Below are positions 8,193-17,994 of a stretch of 64,000 bases of DNA, in pieces. The notes below the pieces were generated by a model that had not been told where the DNA came from, made no database searches, and worked only from the letters and a program-made list of their open reading frames with translations. Both the position numbers and the translations under genes were made by a program. Position 1 is the first letter of the stretch. Each line of letters opens with the position of its first letter. The stretch comes from JABDMH01 sp965223105 (GTDB taxonomy: Bacteria > Bacteroidota > Bacteroidia > Chitinophagales > Saprospiraceae): contig OZ244987.1 in assembly GCA_965223105.1 (NCBI GenBank), positions 2,728,001 through 2,792,000 of the forward strand, written 5' to 3'.

Positions 8193-11100
8193 TTAGCCTT
8201 CAGGATCAATGACTATCCGCCTACTACCACTATGCGCACGATATTCAGGAGCGTACATCGACTGAATGGTTGAAATACCCCCAGCAAATTCACCGCGTTG
8301 ATTAACACGCAATGAATACTCTAACGTATACTTCCCCTTTGGCAAGTATTCGATGAAGAAATCGGTGCTAAAATCACCGGTTGTGAGATAATAACCCAGT
8401 CCGTGCTTAAAATAATGCCTGCTCACCGCCAATTCTGGTTCAAATCCAGCAGCTCGCTGATCGGACAGATGGACGAACTCCATATCTCTGTCTACATCAA
8501 TAGTCAGTTGGACTAGAACACGATCTCCCGGTGACAAATGCCCTGATTCAATTGGCTGATATTCACTATGACCATTGTTATAGGTCTCGAGTATCATTTT
8601 TTTCTCAATAGAAAGATATGATTTGGTTGTTGCATCGACCTTATCGATTTGCTCGAAATATTGCCAGTACACTGCTCCCCAAGCCGGACCCTCATTTGGA
8701 TTCTTTATCTCAACTTGTGCCAATTTTTTGGACAGGTCATCCACGGGATAGCTGGTGGTTCCGTGTAGGGTGCCAGATTCCAGGGCTAAATTTTCCACCT
8801 TTTCTCCTCCCACCTTCAATTCGATGGCTTTTGCACTTTTCCAACCAGGAACGGCCGAAAGAATCGCATGGATGGCTGCGGCGGTTGACTTGGTGGTAGG
8901 CCAATGCCTGGTCCTCTTTTGAGACAATAGCCACACGCAAAGATCCGATACTGCATTCCGATCCTTGGTAAGTTGGTCATAAACTTGGATCATCTGGGTA
9001 TGGGTTTCTATGGAAAGTTGGTGCCAAAGTTGCCCACTATCATAGTTCCATCTCATACCATTTTCCGGATCCCTGATTGCACGTTCATTGAAGGATCTTA
9101 AAAGTCTATCGACCATTACTGAATCACCTTCGCGACTAAAAACCAAGGCCAACAATGCCTGTTCATAGAGAGATCTGTCTTGCCAATGATTTCTTGCCTG
9201 ATCCAACATGAATCGGTAGAGTTGCTCATTTTCGCTAGGGAGGGGTAGTTTCGAAAACAATTTTCCTACATATAAGTATTGTACCCACAAGGGGCTTAAG
9301 TAGTCTTTCTCAGGATCGACAGAAGATGCTTCTCTTGCGATCAGACTGGAATATCGACTTCTGGCACGGTCATGAATGAAGTTAAGTGCCCCTCCCAAAA
9401 TCTGAGTATCAATATATCTGCTGTCCAGCTGATGAAGGTTTGCAAATCCAGTGACCAGATATTGTGTAATGTAGGTATTGGGTAGACCACCAGGAAACCA
9501 AGGAAAGCCACCATTTGGCAACTGAATCTCCTTCAACTTGTGAATGCTGTTGGACAATTCCTGTTGTAGGTTGTTTTCCTCAAAAAACAAGGCAATCTCT
9601 GATCTTTGAGCCTTTTCATCTTCAGCGTCACTCATCCATGGTGTCTCATGAAGTAATGCTGATTTCAATTCTTGATTTTGTGACAGTGGACTTTCTAAAC
9701 CATGACTTCTCTGCCATTCCTCAAAAATCGTTTGAAGTTCCGGTATGGAATTGACGAGGTGAGCTCCTACGGTATTGGCATAGTAGCGATTAAAAATTTG
9801 TTCAGTGCTTTGATGTGGGTATGACTTCAAATACGGTAGAGCCTTTATGACATACCACACCGGACTGGAGGCATAGTCCAATGTATAACGTACATGTCTG
9901 AGGGTCGGAGAAGAATGCTCAACTAGTGGTTTGAAGATAAAGGCAGAGGTATCTTCACCTCGTACTTGCCAGGCTTTGGTTTCTGTCACTAAGATCTCTC
10001 GCTTCAGTACAGGAAGAATCCCACTTACAGCATCTTGATGGACAAGTCCAACAGCCTTAATCACATATTCCAATGGGCGGTTCAGATCATCTGGTACCTG
10101 GAATTGCCACTGCACCACATCAGATCCTTGGGCTGGGATGTCGATTGGAACATTTACAGGATCAATCACGAGATCGCTGCGAACCTGCCCACTTCCCAAC
10201 TCCCGAAATTCAATTACTGCAGAGCCCAGAATGGGCTCAGTGGTCAAATTATCCACCTTTGCTGTCACCTTGACTAAATCTCCATTGCGAATAAATCTGG
10301 GTAGGTTTGGTGTGACCATTAACTCTTTAGCGGTCACGATTTCATGGCTGGCCTGTCCATAGGCCAAATCTTCCGTATGCGCAAAGGCCATCAACTTCCA
10401 TCTCGTTAATGCATCATTGGTCGTGAAACTAAATTGGACATTCCCGTTGGAATCAGATTCCAAATGGGGGTAAAAGAAAACGGTTTCCGCAAAATCACTT
10501 CTGATCTCCGGTGGTTTAGTTTGAGCATTACTGGCGGCATCGAGCTGCTTGCGTGGCTTGGCGCTTTCTTCTCCTTCCAGCGACGTGTTCATGACTTCAT
10601 CTTCCATCATGGCCTGATCTCTGGCATAAGACCTATGTGCAGATGGTTTGGGCATCAATCCGAAAGACTTCAGCTGTGGGTGTTCGATTCTTGAGTATCT
10701 AGTCCTTGTATTCCAATCTTTGGCCCAAAGTGATCCATAACGGATTCCAAAACTGTAGGAGCTCTGATGACCATACAGATATCCATCTCGATAGAAAGAC
10801 ACATTCCAATCGTGTTTGATGAATGCCTCCAGAGATGCATCAAACATAGTTGCAGCAACCTCGGCAGCTCTAGGCAAACCTCCATTGTCAGAGATCGTTA
10901 TTGTAACCTTTTGTTCCTCAGCGGGCCTCCATTGTTCCCTCATTGTTTCAAAATTGACTTTAAGTTCCTTTTGCACCCGAGGTACTGATAGTGAGATGGT
11001 CTTTACTTCAAGTCGATTTTCAGCTATTTTGGCCAGACTTACAGTCACACCTCCATGATCATCATGACCGATGGGTATCGGAAGTATTTCCCAGCCCCTT

Positions 11101-14100
11101 TGGCTATTTAGCCATCCTGCCTCTACCTTACCTTGTCTTCTGATAATCTGATACCTCACAGCACCACCGGTGGCGTTGCCGATGTCAATCATCGCAGTAT
11201 CTCCTGGCTGGTATGAATCTTGACTCAGTGAAAGGCTTAATAGATCTTCGCCAGGCACAAATGATTCTCCCAGGTCATAGATCATAAAATAGGTGCTTTC
11301 GATAACTTCTCTACCCTTAGGCTCTTTACCTATAGCGGTGGCCCGGTAGTAACCAGGTGCAAGATCTAGTCCTTCCAGTGGCACTTTCACCTGACCATTA
11401 CCCATAAATCGAATTGTAGTCAGCTCACTTTTGACGGGATAATCTTCTACTGACGTCTCTTGTGGAAGGAAGGGAAGATTCTTGCTCGCAAATTGTTTCG
11501 GGGGTAAAATCGGTTGGTCAGGCATGGGCCAATAGCGTCGAGGTACGAATCTTTCTGGCCCTTGCAGAACTTCGAGCCTGAGCGTACCCTCGATCGGGAT
11601 CGGTTGATCATTTGTTGTCATGGCCGAGAATAATATCGTATCAATTTTATCGATACGATTCAATCTAGGTGTCGAGAATCTGAGATAAATGGGCTTATTA
11701 CCCACCTTGATCTGACTTGTGGCAGATTGAGATTCGCCATTGAGATCGACAGCTGTAACTTCCACCCGAAAGATGTAGGAAAGAAAGTCATCTGTTTGGC
11801 TGTGCTTTGGGTCGCTGCTAGCCGGAAAGTGGAAGGTGAACTTACCATCATGGTCTGTTGTGGCACTACCAACCGTCACCTCTTTGGGTATGGACTGTGG
11901 CATTGAATTCCTATGTCTGTACCATGGCCATTGGGGCCATTGTACTTGCCTACTTACCTTAAATTGAATAGGCATGTGCGATAGGGCGGCACCGGCATAA
12001 CTCATTACCGATCCTATGATCTCGATCGAGTCGCCCAAAATATTCGCCTGCTTGGGCTGTTCAATTTTCACCTCAAACTGAGGTCTTCTGTATTCTTCCA
12101 CCTGGAAGGCATGCCTCTGCTGGGAAAGATCACATCCTAACCACATTTGTCCCCTTAGGCCACTTGTCGGGAGGGTAAATGATCCCGATACAGAGCCAAA
12201 TTTACTAGATACCAGGGGGAGCTCTTGCACCAATTGACCATTGGCATCGAAAAGGGAAATCCGGACTTCCCTATACTTGATGATTCGAGGATCACCACTG
12301 CTCTCAGATTCAATCACTAATCCTTTGAAATGTACAATTTGTCCAGGTCGATAGATGGCACGGTCAGTGATAAATTCTACCCGCACTTGTTTGCCGGGGT
12401 CCGGTTGCTGATATATGTCATGAAACTGGCGGTCAATCACAATCCAATCATCTCCCTGAGTCATCTTCAGTATTAGTCCTCTTTGATGAGCACCAGGAAA
12501 CTTGAGTTTGCCATCAGGGCCAGAAGTGCCGGTAGAAATCTGCTGGTAATGAGGCTGTGATCCTTGTCTGTCGTATCGAAGAGCAAACCAATCCGCCCTA
12601 ACACCCATCAGCGGACTTCCCTTTTCTCGATCTACCACCGTAAAGTCCTGACTAACGGGAGACTGAGCGTGCAGACATGACAATCTAGATACAAAAAATG
12701 GCGTCGGTATGATGGCATGGCCTTCCTTGTCCATTTGTGCATCGGTGGACACAACACTGACATAGAATCCGGGTTTTAGCTCCTCTATGATCCATTCCGT
12801 GCTGTGGTTTCTAAAGTCGGTACTCTTAGGAAGTTGAATGACCTCCTCAATTAGGCTCGCATGTCTGTTGAGCATCCCAATTTGTTCTTCTGGAGATGAG
12901 TGCACCCAATCCTTGCGTTCGAATTCTGAAAAGCGAACCAATCTGTGATATACTGTATCTACATTGCGAAAATCAATTCGCATAAGCTGGGACTGCCCGG
13001 GCAGCGTGACTTCTTCTAACTGTACTTGCAAACTTTTTTGTTCAATTCTCTCTTGTAAAGAGTGGCAGGCTACTGCTCCCCTTGAATGAGGGTGGTTCTG
13101 AAGCGCCTGTGAACAGATGCGATGTGCCTTCTGCCAAGCCAATGTGTCCTGATCAATGGGCACTTGCCAATAAAATTCCGCCAATTTGTTATGCACCAAA
13201 GTCACTTGCGGCAGATCTACAAAACGCCCTATCAGTCGTTCTAAGGCTTTGATATACAGTTGATCCTTATCGGGGCGAATGCTGTTATTCCAGACATATT
13301 CAAGGCGCAAGAGATCGATTTCAATCATCATTGGATCTGCTTGCATTTTGCTTAGAACGCTCTGCAGAAGCCTCAATGCTTGATAGCTCATATCACTCGT
13401 CTCCTTTGGATCCAACTCAATTTTGACAAAATCCTCCTGAGGATAAAAGAAGTCTATAGCATATATACCATGGCTTTGAAATGTAGATTGTCTCCTCAAG
13501 TCAGGTGAGGTAAGATGAGTGATAGCCCGGTAAGCAAGTAGATCATACAATGTAGTCCAGTAGCGATAGTACTGACTGTCTTTTTCGATTAGAACTCCAT
13601 ACTCAGAGAGTGGTACATTGTCTAGTGTAGAATCTTTAATAGACTCTAGGTAATAAAGATTGGCTTTCCGGTGCAATTGGTTGATCGACATCGTTTCCAA
13701 ATCATCCTCACTCCCATCAGCGCGGTCTCCAATAAGCCAGTAGTTCTGCCTGACATAGCTTGCGGTAAGTTCTCCGAGGTATGAGTAAAGGATCGATTTT
13801 GCCGGAGAAGGAACACTTTCAACTTCCTCTTCCAAATTAGAAATGATATTTGAAAGGGACCAATCGGCCGGTTCTTGCTTTAGGACATTAATATACATGA
13901 GGGCTTTGATGTAATGAGACCAATTTTCAGACTTCAAAGCCTGTAAGCGGAGATCTAAGGTCATAGCTAAAGCACTTTGGGGAAGTCTCTCATCGCGGAG
14001 AGAGTCAATTTTATCCCATTGCTCGCTAAAATTGTCCGTGTGATTGTTCATATGCGAATCGCCTTTGATCGTAACACAGTGCAAGATGGTCATTGCTGTA

Positions 14101-14138
14101 ATAGCCAGGAAAGCAGGTAGCCAAAAATTTCGTTGCAT
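8193..14138 (-). CDS. Alpha-2-macroglobulin family protein without thioester cysteine
   Basis: A 1981-residue exported protein. Residues 1-22 are a signal sequence; ILHC at 19-22 resembles a lipobox but has H instead of G/A/S before Cys. The N-terminal 550 residues are helical and family-specific. An MG2-type domain follows (about 585-690, with FITDRAIYRPGQIVHFKG), then further beta domains, and the A2M domain (about 1190-1290, with DALTRWKLMAFAHT). After it comes the alpha/alpha-barrel thioester region. Where other bacterial family members have YPYxCxEQ, this protein has YPHQSTEQ with Ser1444 in the cysteine position, so no thioester can form. Such proteins are thought to trap proteases or act as periplasmic defence or surface factors. 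An 88-base gap separates it from the FAD oxidoreductase gene, and a terminator follows. Confidence 0.88.
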   Translation of the reverse strand: MQRNFWLPAFLAITAMTILHCVTIKGDSHMNNHTDNFSEQWDKIDSLRDERLPQSALAMTLDLRLQALKSENWSHYIKALMYINVLKQEPADWSLSNIISNLEEEVESVPSPAKSILYSYLGELTASYVRQNYWLIGDRADGSEDDLETMSINQLHRKANLYYLESIKDSTLDNVPLSEYGVLIEKDSQYYRYWTTLYDLLAYRAITHLTSPDLRRQSTFQSHGIYAIDFFYPQEDFVKIELDPKETSDMSYQALRLLQSVLSKMQADPMMIEIDLLRLEYVWNNSIRPDKDQLYIKALERLIGRFVDLPQVTLVHNKLAEFYWQVPIDQDTLAWQKAHRICSQALQNHPHSRGAVACHSLQERIEQKSLQVQLEEVTLPGQSQLMRIDFRNVDTVYHRLVRFSEFERKDWVHSSPEEQIGMLNRHASLIEEVIQLPKSTDFRNHSTEWIIEELKPGFYVSVVSTDAQMDKEGHAIIPTPFFVSRLSCLHAQSPVSQDFTVVDREKGSPLMGVRADWFALRYDRQGSQPHYQQISTGTSGPDGKLKFPGAHQRGLILKMTQGDDWIVIDRQFHDIYQQPDPGKQVRVEFITDRAIYRPGQIVHFKGLVIESESSGDPRIIKYREVRISLFDANGQLVQELPLVSSKFGSVSGSFTLPTSGLRGQMWLGCDLSQQRHAFQVEEYRRPQFEVKIEQPKQANILGDSIEIIGSVMSYAGAALSHMPIQFKVSRQVQWPQWPWYRHRNSMPQSIPKEVTVGSATTDHDGKFTFHFPASSDPKHSQTDDFLSYIFRVEVTAVDLNGESQSATSQIKVGNKPIYLRFSTPRLNRIDKIDTILFSAMTTNDQPIPIEGTLRLEVLQGPERFVPRRYWPMPDQPILPPKQFASKNLPFLPQETSVEDYPVKSELTTIRFMGNGQVKVPLEGLDLAPGYYRATAIGKEPKGREVIESTYFMIYDLGESFVPGEDLLSLSLSQDSYQPGDTAMIDIGNATGGAVRYQIIRRQGKVEAGWLNSQRGWEILPIPIGHDDHGGVTVSLAKIAENRLEVKTISLSVPRVQKELKVNFETMREQWRPAEEQKVTITISDNGGLPRAAEVAATMFDASLEAFIKHDWNVSFYRDGYLYGHQSSYSFGIRYGSLWAKDWNTRTRYSRIEHPQLKSFGLMPKPSAHRSYARDQAMMEDEVMNTSLEGEESAKPRKQLDAASNAQTKPPEIRSDFAETVFFYPHLESDSNGNVQFSFTTNDALTRWKLMAFAHTEDLAYGQASHEIVTAKELMVTPNLPRFIRNGDLVKVTAKVDNLTTEPILGSAVIEFRELGSGQVRSDLVIDPVNVPIDIPAQGSDVVQWQFQVPDDLNRPLEYVIKAVGLVHQDAVSGILPVLKREILVTETKAWQVRGEDTSAFIFKPLVEHSSPTLRHVRYTLDYASSPVWYVIKALPYLKSYPHQSTEQIFNRYYANTVGAHLVNSIPELQTIFEEWQRSHGLESPLSQNQELKSALLHETPWMSDAEDEKAQRSEIALFFEENNLQQELSNSIHKLKEIQLPNGGFPWFPGGLPNTYITQYLVTGFANLHQLDSRYIDTQILGGALNFIHDRARSRYSSLIAREASSVDPEKDYLSPLWVQYLYVGKLFSKLPLPSENEQLYRFMLDQARNHWQDRSLYEQALLALVFSREGDSVMVDRLLRSFNERAIRDPENGMRWNYDSGQLWHQLSIETHTQMIQVYDQLTKDRNAVSDLCVWLLSQKRTRHWPTTKSTAAAIHAILSAVPGWKSAKAIELKVGGEKVENLALESGTLHGTTSYPVDDLSKKLAQVEIKNPNEGPAWGAVYWQYFEQIDKVDATTKSYLSIEKKMILETYNNGHSEYQPIESGHLSPGDRVLVQLTIDVDRDMEFVHLSDQRAAGFEPELAVSRHYFKHGLGYYLTTGDFSTDFFIEYLPKGKYTLEYSLRVNQRGEFAGGISTIQSMYAPEYRAHSGSRRIVIDPEG

Positions 14139-14226
14139 GATTTATTAGATTAAGTCCCCTTAGTTCTACATAAGAGATGATCAATAGGGGTCATGGTGCA
14201 CAACGGGTCTTACTATTAACACCTCT

Positions 14227-15282
14227 TTAACCATCTGCTCTCCCATTAAAGCGACTTATTGAGACCTGATCAGGAAGTTCTGTTGAATCTATGATGAAGG
14301 CAATCATTTTCTGGGCAAGATATGGCCCTAAAGATGCTCCTTTAGATCCAAGACCATTAAACACAAATACGTTCGAATAACTGGTGTGAACTCCCAACAA
14401 TGGTCTGCGATCTCTGACTGTAGGCCGTATGGCAGCAGCGTTTGATATCAGTTCCAAAGGTTCAGTAATCATCTGTGTTGCAGCCGACAGCAATTCGTTT
14501 CGAGCCTTCTCGGTGGGAATCGCAGCGTCTAATTGCCAATGGGAATAAGCTCCGTACCAAAATAACTCATCACCTAACGGAGCCAAGAAATACTTCTTCT
14601 TTATCAGAGCATCGAGCGATAGATTTCGGATCCTTATTTTTATACACTCTCCTACAGACGGCTGAAGTGGTAAGTGATTAAACAATGGATTAAACCTCAT
14701 TCGTTGTCCTTCACAAAATATTATACCCTTGGCTCGCACCTGTTTGTAGGTTACCTCACAGTCCTTGATTTGAAGATCCTTAAAGGAAAAAGACTGCTCC
14801 CAAATTTGTCCGTCCTGCCTCAGTTTTTGTCTATAAGTATGGATCAGAAGTGGCATGTCAAGCTGATATCCGCCCTTAACTTCTAGTACTTCATCAAGGG
14901 CAATTTGGTTCGAATGGTTAAACTTGACGAGCTTTCCAATATATGGCACATATGCTGGTTCACTTGAGCGGATGAGCCAATCGGTTTTCGCTGCTGGTCC
15001 AGGGATTGAGCGAAGTATCTTTCTCGACCTTAGTAGGTTGATGTCTAAACTCTCTTCCAGCTGTCGGTATATGGGAATGGCGGTCTCCATCAGCAGATCA
15101 TGGAGCCAACTTTTGACAAATCTTCTTCCGGTAATAGGATTAATAATACCACACGCGACCCGACTTGCTGCTTCTCGGTGATTTTCATCTACGACAAGAA
15201 AACTTCTCTTATGACTTGCCAAATGATTCGCGATCAACGTTCCTGCCAGCCCCTGACCAACAATTAGGTAGTCAACCCTCAT
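14227..15282 (-). CDS. FAD-dependent oxidoreductase, DAO (glycine oxidase-like) family
   Basis: A 351-residue flavoprotein. The N-terminal Rossmann motif GQGLAGTLIANHL (about 9-21), an acidic residue at the end of strand 2 (VVDEN) and the C-terminal FAD block FVFNGLGSKGASLGP are typical of the D-amino-acid oxidase superfamily, in the MnmC C-domain/ThiO-like branch. The likely reaction is oxidation of an N-substituted glycine or a related amine, but the substrate cannot be assigned. The start ATG overlaps the stop of the mmcQ/yjbR gene by four bases (ATGA), so the two are translationally coupled at the end of the mrp-pyrF operon. Confidence 0.85.
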   Translation of the reverse strand: MRVDYLIVGQGLAGTLIANHLASHKRSFLVVDENHREAASRVACGIINPITGRRFVKSWLHDLLMETAIPIYRQLEESLDINLLRSRKILRSIPGPAAKTDWLIRSSEPAYVPYIGKLVKFNHSNQIALDEVLEVKGGYQLDMPLLIHTYRQKLRQDGQIWEQSFSFKDLQIKDCEVTYKQVRAKGIIFCEGQRMRFNPLFNHLPLQPSVGECIKIRIRNLSLDALIKKKYFLAPLGDELFWYGAYSHWQLDAAIPTEKARNELLSAATQMITEPLELISNAAAIRPTVRDRRPLLGVHTSYSNVFVFNGLGSKGASLGPYLAQKMIAFIIDSTELPDQVSISRFNGRADG

Positions 15283-15641
15283 TTTGAGACTGCTCTCAAT
15301 CTCTCTCGATCTTCCTTTTTCAAGCCTGCTACCACTCGTTCGTATGAATGATCGATCAACTGGTAGATGAAATTATCTTCTAGCACACCTTCACAATTTA
15401 TGGTGTTCCAATGTTTCTTGTTCATGTGATATCCTGGCTGGATATCCAGGTATTCTTCTCGTAGTTCTTGAGCATATTGAGGATCACACTTCAAGTTGAT
15501 TTCAAAGCGCTCACTATTCAGGTTTGTTGCTGCAAACATCTTCTTTACAACTTTAAACACCAGCACATGCTCATCAAATGGAAAGGTCTCATAGACCTCC
15601 ATCTTTTGCAGGCAATAAGAGCGAAAATCTTCGATATGCAT
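15279..15641 (-). CDS. MmcQ/YjbR family DNA-binding-like protein
   Basis: A 120-residue protein of the MmcQ/YjbR fold (CyaY-like, double-wing DNA-binding superfamily). Recognisable features are the N-terminal ETFPFDEHVLVFKVVKKMFA, followed by INLKCDP and the PGYHMNKKHWNTI block, all standard in the family. The biochemical role is unknown; DNA binding has been proposed from the fold. Its ATG shares one base with the pyrF stop (TAATG) and its stop overlaps the next gene by four bases, so it belongs to the compact operon. Confidence 0.88.
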   Translation of the reverse strand: MHIEDFRSYCLQKMEVYETFPFDEHVLVFKVVKKMFAATNLNSERFEINLKCDPQYAQELREEYLDIQPGYHMNKKHWNTINCEGVLEDNFIYQLIDHSYERVVAGLKKEDRERLRAVSK

Positions 15642-16468
15642 TAATCCACCTGAATTGAAGTACCCAGCAATCCCTTCATCTCTTCATTCAACGCCCTTGC
15701 CCTGGAAGCGACATCTCGTTCAAAGGTGGAAGATTGACCACCAGCGTAAATAATACTTCGTGAAGCATTGACCAGCAATGAAACGTCATCTGTAGCCCCA
15801 CTGCGATAAACCGTATGAAGATCTCCTCCTTGCGTTCCAACGCCTGGAACCAGGAGGAAGTGGTCAGGCACTAATTGCCTTATCTTCCTTAAGGAAGTTG
15901 CTTGGGTGGCTCCGACCACAAACATCGTATTATCTGGACTTCCCCACTGGGAAGAAGCCTTCAACACATGCTCATAAAGGTGCATACCATGACCATCAGT
16001 TAACCATTGGAAGTCGGCACTCCCCGGATTGGAAGTGAGGGCCAAAATAATGACCCACTTTTCGTCAAATTGAAGGAAAGGAGCTATACTATCATATCCC
16101 ATGTAAGGAGTCACGGTGACGGCGTCAAAATCAAGTGTCTCAAAAAAGGCTTGAGCATACCGGTGAGATGTATTGCCTATATCACCCCGCTTGGCATCAG
16201 CAATTGTAAAATGGGTATCGGGGATGTAATCGAGAGTTTTTGCCAGAGCATCCCAACCTTTTGATCCCATGGCCTCATAAAATGCAACATTCGGCTTATA
16301 GGCAATGCAGTGGGGGCTGGTCGCATCGATGATTCTGCGATTAAACTCAAAGACAGGATCTTCATATTCCAATAAAAAGGCAGGAATCTTGTCAATATCG
16401 GTGTCGAGGCCAACGCAGAGGAAGGATTCTCTTCTTCTGATAAGTTGAACCAGATCAGATTTGGTCAT
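15641..16468 (-). CDS. pyrF: Orotidine 5'-phosphate decarboxylase (type 2 family)
   Basis: It converts OMP to UMP, the last step of de novo pyrimidine synthesis. The 275-residue length and the sequence FLCVGLDTD near residue 17 place it in the longer type 2 branch. The catalytic block DAKRGDIG begins at 91, with Lys93 as the proton donor. The C-terminal phosphate-binding loop contains VPGVGTQGGD. It lies between a NifU-like gene (four-base overlap) and the mmcQ/yjbR gene (one-base overlap), all on the minus strand. Confidence 0.96.
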   Translation of the reverse strand: MTKSDLVQLIRRRESFLCVGLDTDIDKIPAFLLEYEDPVFEFNRRIIDATSPHCIAYKPNVAFYEAMGSKGWDALAKTLDYIPDTHFTIADAKRGDIGNTSHRYAQAFFETLDFDAVTVTPYMGYDSIAPFLQFDEKWVIILALTSNPGSADFQWLTDGHGMHLYEHVLKASSQWGSPDNTMFVVGATQATSLRKIRQLVPDHFLLVPGVGTQGGDLHTVYRSGATDDVSLLVNASRSIIYAGGQSSTFERDVASRARALNEEMKGLLGTSIQVD

Positions 16469-16749
16469 TGCTTGAAGTCATTTAGGCTGGTGCTGTTTAT
16501 CGCCTTAATGCCCTGAATTTGTGAAACCTTGCTGCGAATGGTTTCCTCAATTCCCGCCTGCATAGTCATTGCCGTCATCTGACAGGTACTGCAAGCCCCT
16601 AACCACCTCACTTCCAACATATAATCATCGGTAATATCAACAAGTTCTATATCGCCTCCATCCACGGCTAAGTGAGGTCTTATATCATCTAGCGCCGACT
16701 CTACTCTCGCCAGCAATACAGCTTTGTTTTGTGGTGACATATTTAACAC
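16465..16749 (-). CDS. NifU C-terminal domain (Nfu-type) Fe-S scaffold protein
   Basis: A 94-residue protein made only of the NifU C-terminal domain. The cluster-binding motif is GACSTCQ, with Cys53 and Cys56, preceded by the family blocks RPHLAVDGGDIELVDI and VRWLG. Nfu-type proteins carry a 4Fe-4S cluster, usually bridging a dimer, for delivery to target enzymes. It follows mrp by 18 bases, so two Fe-S carrier functions are adjacent, which supports the assignment. An alternative start three residues inside (16740) is equally good. Its stop overlaps the pyrF start (ATGA). Confidence 0.93.
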   Translation of the reverse strand: MLNMSPQNKAVLLARVESALDDIRPHLAVDGGDIELVDITDDYMLEVRWLGACSTCQMTAMTMQAGIEETIRSKVSQIQGIKAINSTSLNDFKQ

Positions 16750-16767
16750 CTTGCAACCAGGATAAAT

Positions 16768-17871
16768 TTAAGTCTTTATATCAACAATTTGTGTTGGAGC
16801 TTTTTTCTCATTCCTAATCTTTACTTGTTCACTTACTCGCTCGGCGATTTCTGACCATTTTTTCTGTAGATCGGCATTCAAATCATTGATCACTGACGGC
16901 ACTCCCTGATCCGAACCCTCCCTTATCGTTTCCACAATGGGAAGTTGCCCCAGCAAGATGGAGTCATTCAGGTCAGCCAGCCTTTGGCCACCACCTTGGC
17001 CAAAGATGTAATATCTTTTTTCAGGTGTTTCTGGTGGTGAAAACCAGGACATATTTTCGATGACTCCAATCAAAGGCACATTGATAGAATCAAGCTGAAA
17101 CATATTTGCCGCTTTTATTGCGTCAATTACCGAAACTTGCTGTGGGGTGGTGACCATGATTACTCCTGTTACGGGCACTGATTGGACCATTGTCAATTGA
17201 ATATCACCAGTACCTGGGGGGAGATCTACAATGAGATAGTCAAGATCGGGCCAAAGACAATCCTCAATAAACTGTTTGATGATTCCGGCCAACCTGGGTC
17301 CGCGAAGCACCACTGCTTGTTCAGGTTCGACAATGAATCCGATAGAGATGACGGGCATATCATAAACCTCCAAAGGAACTATTTTCGGTTTGCCGTGTAC
17401 TTCCTTGAGTTTCGGCCTTTGGCCTGATAGACCCAGCATTGTAGGTATCGAAGGTCCGTATAAGTCAGCGTCCATAAGACCAACGGCATGACCTTGTTTT
17501 TTCAACGCCAATGCCAGATTTGTAGAGACTGTTGACTTACCAACACCTCCTTTACCAGAAGCCACTGCTAATATATTAACCACTTGTGGAAGCACTTTGT
17601 TAGCAGCTGAATCCTGCCTCAGTTGTGTTTCAAGATGAATATGTGCCTGGTGGTTGGGAAAGCGTCTTTGCAAGACCTCCATGCAGTGGAAGTTGAGGGA
17701 TGTCTTTTGCTGTTCCGAAAGTGCCTGCTGAAATACGAGCGTGCAATTTATTCTAGATTCATGTAAATGGATATTTCCAATACGTTTCGCCGTAACTAGA
17801 TCTCGCCCAGTTATCGGATCCACTATATTTCTCAGCGCTACTCTAATCTTCTCAATACTGATGTCGGGCAC
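16768..17871 (-). CDS. mrp: Mrp/ApbC-type Fe-S cluster carrier ATPase
   Basis: A 367-residue P-loop ATPase of the Mrp/NBP35 family that loads or carries Fe-S clusters. Residues 1-80 form a MIP18-like (DUF59) N-terminal domain. The deviant Walker A is GKGGVGKST at 106-114, followed by DADLYGPS and the DLPPGTGD switch. In the region where some homologues have CxxC, this protein has IENMSWFSPPE and no cysteine pair, as in other Bacteroidota Mrp proteins. A TATCTTTG promoter box lies 27 bases upstream. It is the first gene of the operon mrp-nifU-pyrF-mmcQ-FAD oxidoreductase. Confidence 0.95.
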   Translation of the reverse strand: MPDISIEKIRVALRNIVDPITGRDLVTAKRIGNIHLHESRINCTLVFQQALSEQQKTSLNFHCMEVLQRRFPNHQAHIHLETQLRQDSAANKVLPQVVNILAVASGKGGVGKSTVSTNLALALKKQGHAVGLMDADLYGPSIPTMLGLSGQRPKLKEVHGKPKIVPLEVYDMPVISIGFIVEPEQAVVLRGPRLAGIIKQFIEDCLWPDLDYLIVDLPPGTGDIQLTMVQSVPVTGVIMVTTPQQVSVIDAIKAANMFQLDSINVPLIGVIENMSWFSPPETPEKRYYIFGQGGGQRLADLNDSILLGQLPIVETIREGSDQGVPSVINDLNADLQKKWSEIAERVSEQVKIRNEKKAPTQIVDIKT

Positions 17872-17897
17872 GGTATAAACCTCTTATATTTACGTCG

Positions 17898-17905
17898 CAA
17901 AGATA
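17898..17905 (-). promoter_or_regulatory. Putative promoter -7 box for the mrp operon
   Basis: On the minus strand TATCTTTG matches TAnnTTTG exactly and is followed by C, as in many Bacteroidota promoters. It ends 27 bases before the mrp ATG. No obvious -33 TTTG is present. Confidence 0.4.
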
Positions 17906-17994
17906 AACATTTAACACTGCCCGGTCGTTCGATCAGATATACCTAGTGGGTTTGACTGAAACATATTATAGAAAACTTTCATACATTTGATTGA

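Noticed and set aside
8430..8460. tRNA T-arm-like GGTTCAAATCC
   Set aside because: Lies inside the A2M-like coding region and no acceptor stem or cloverleaf can be formed around it.
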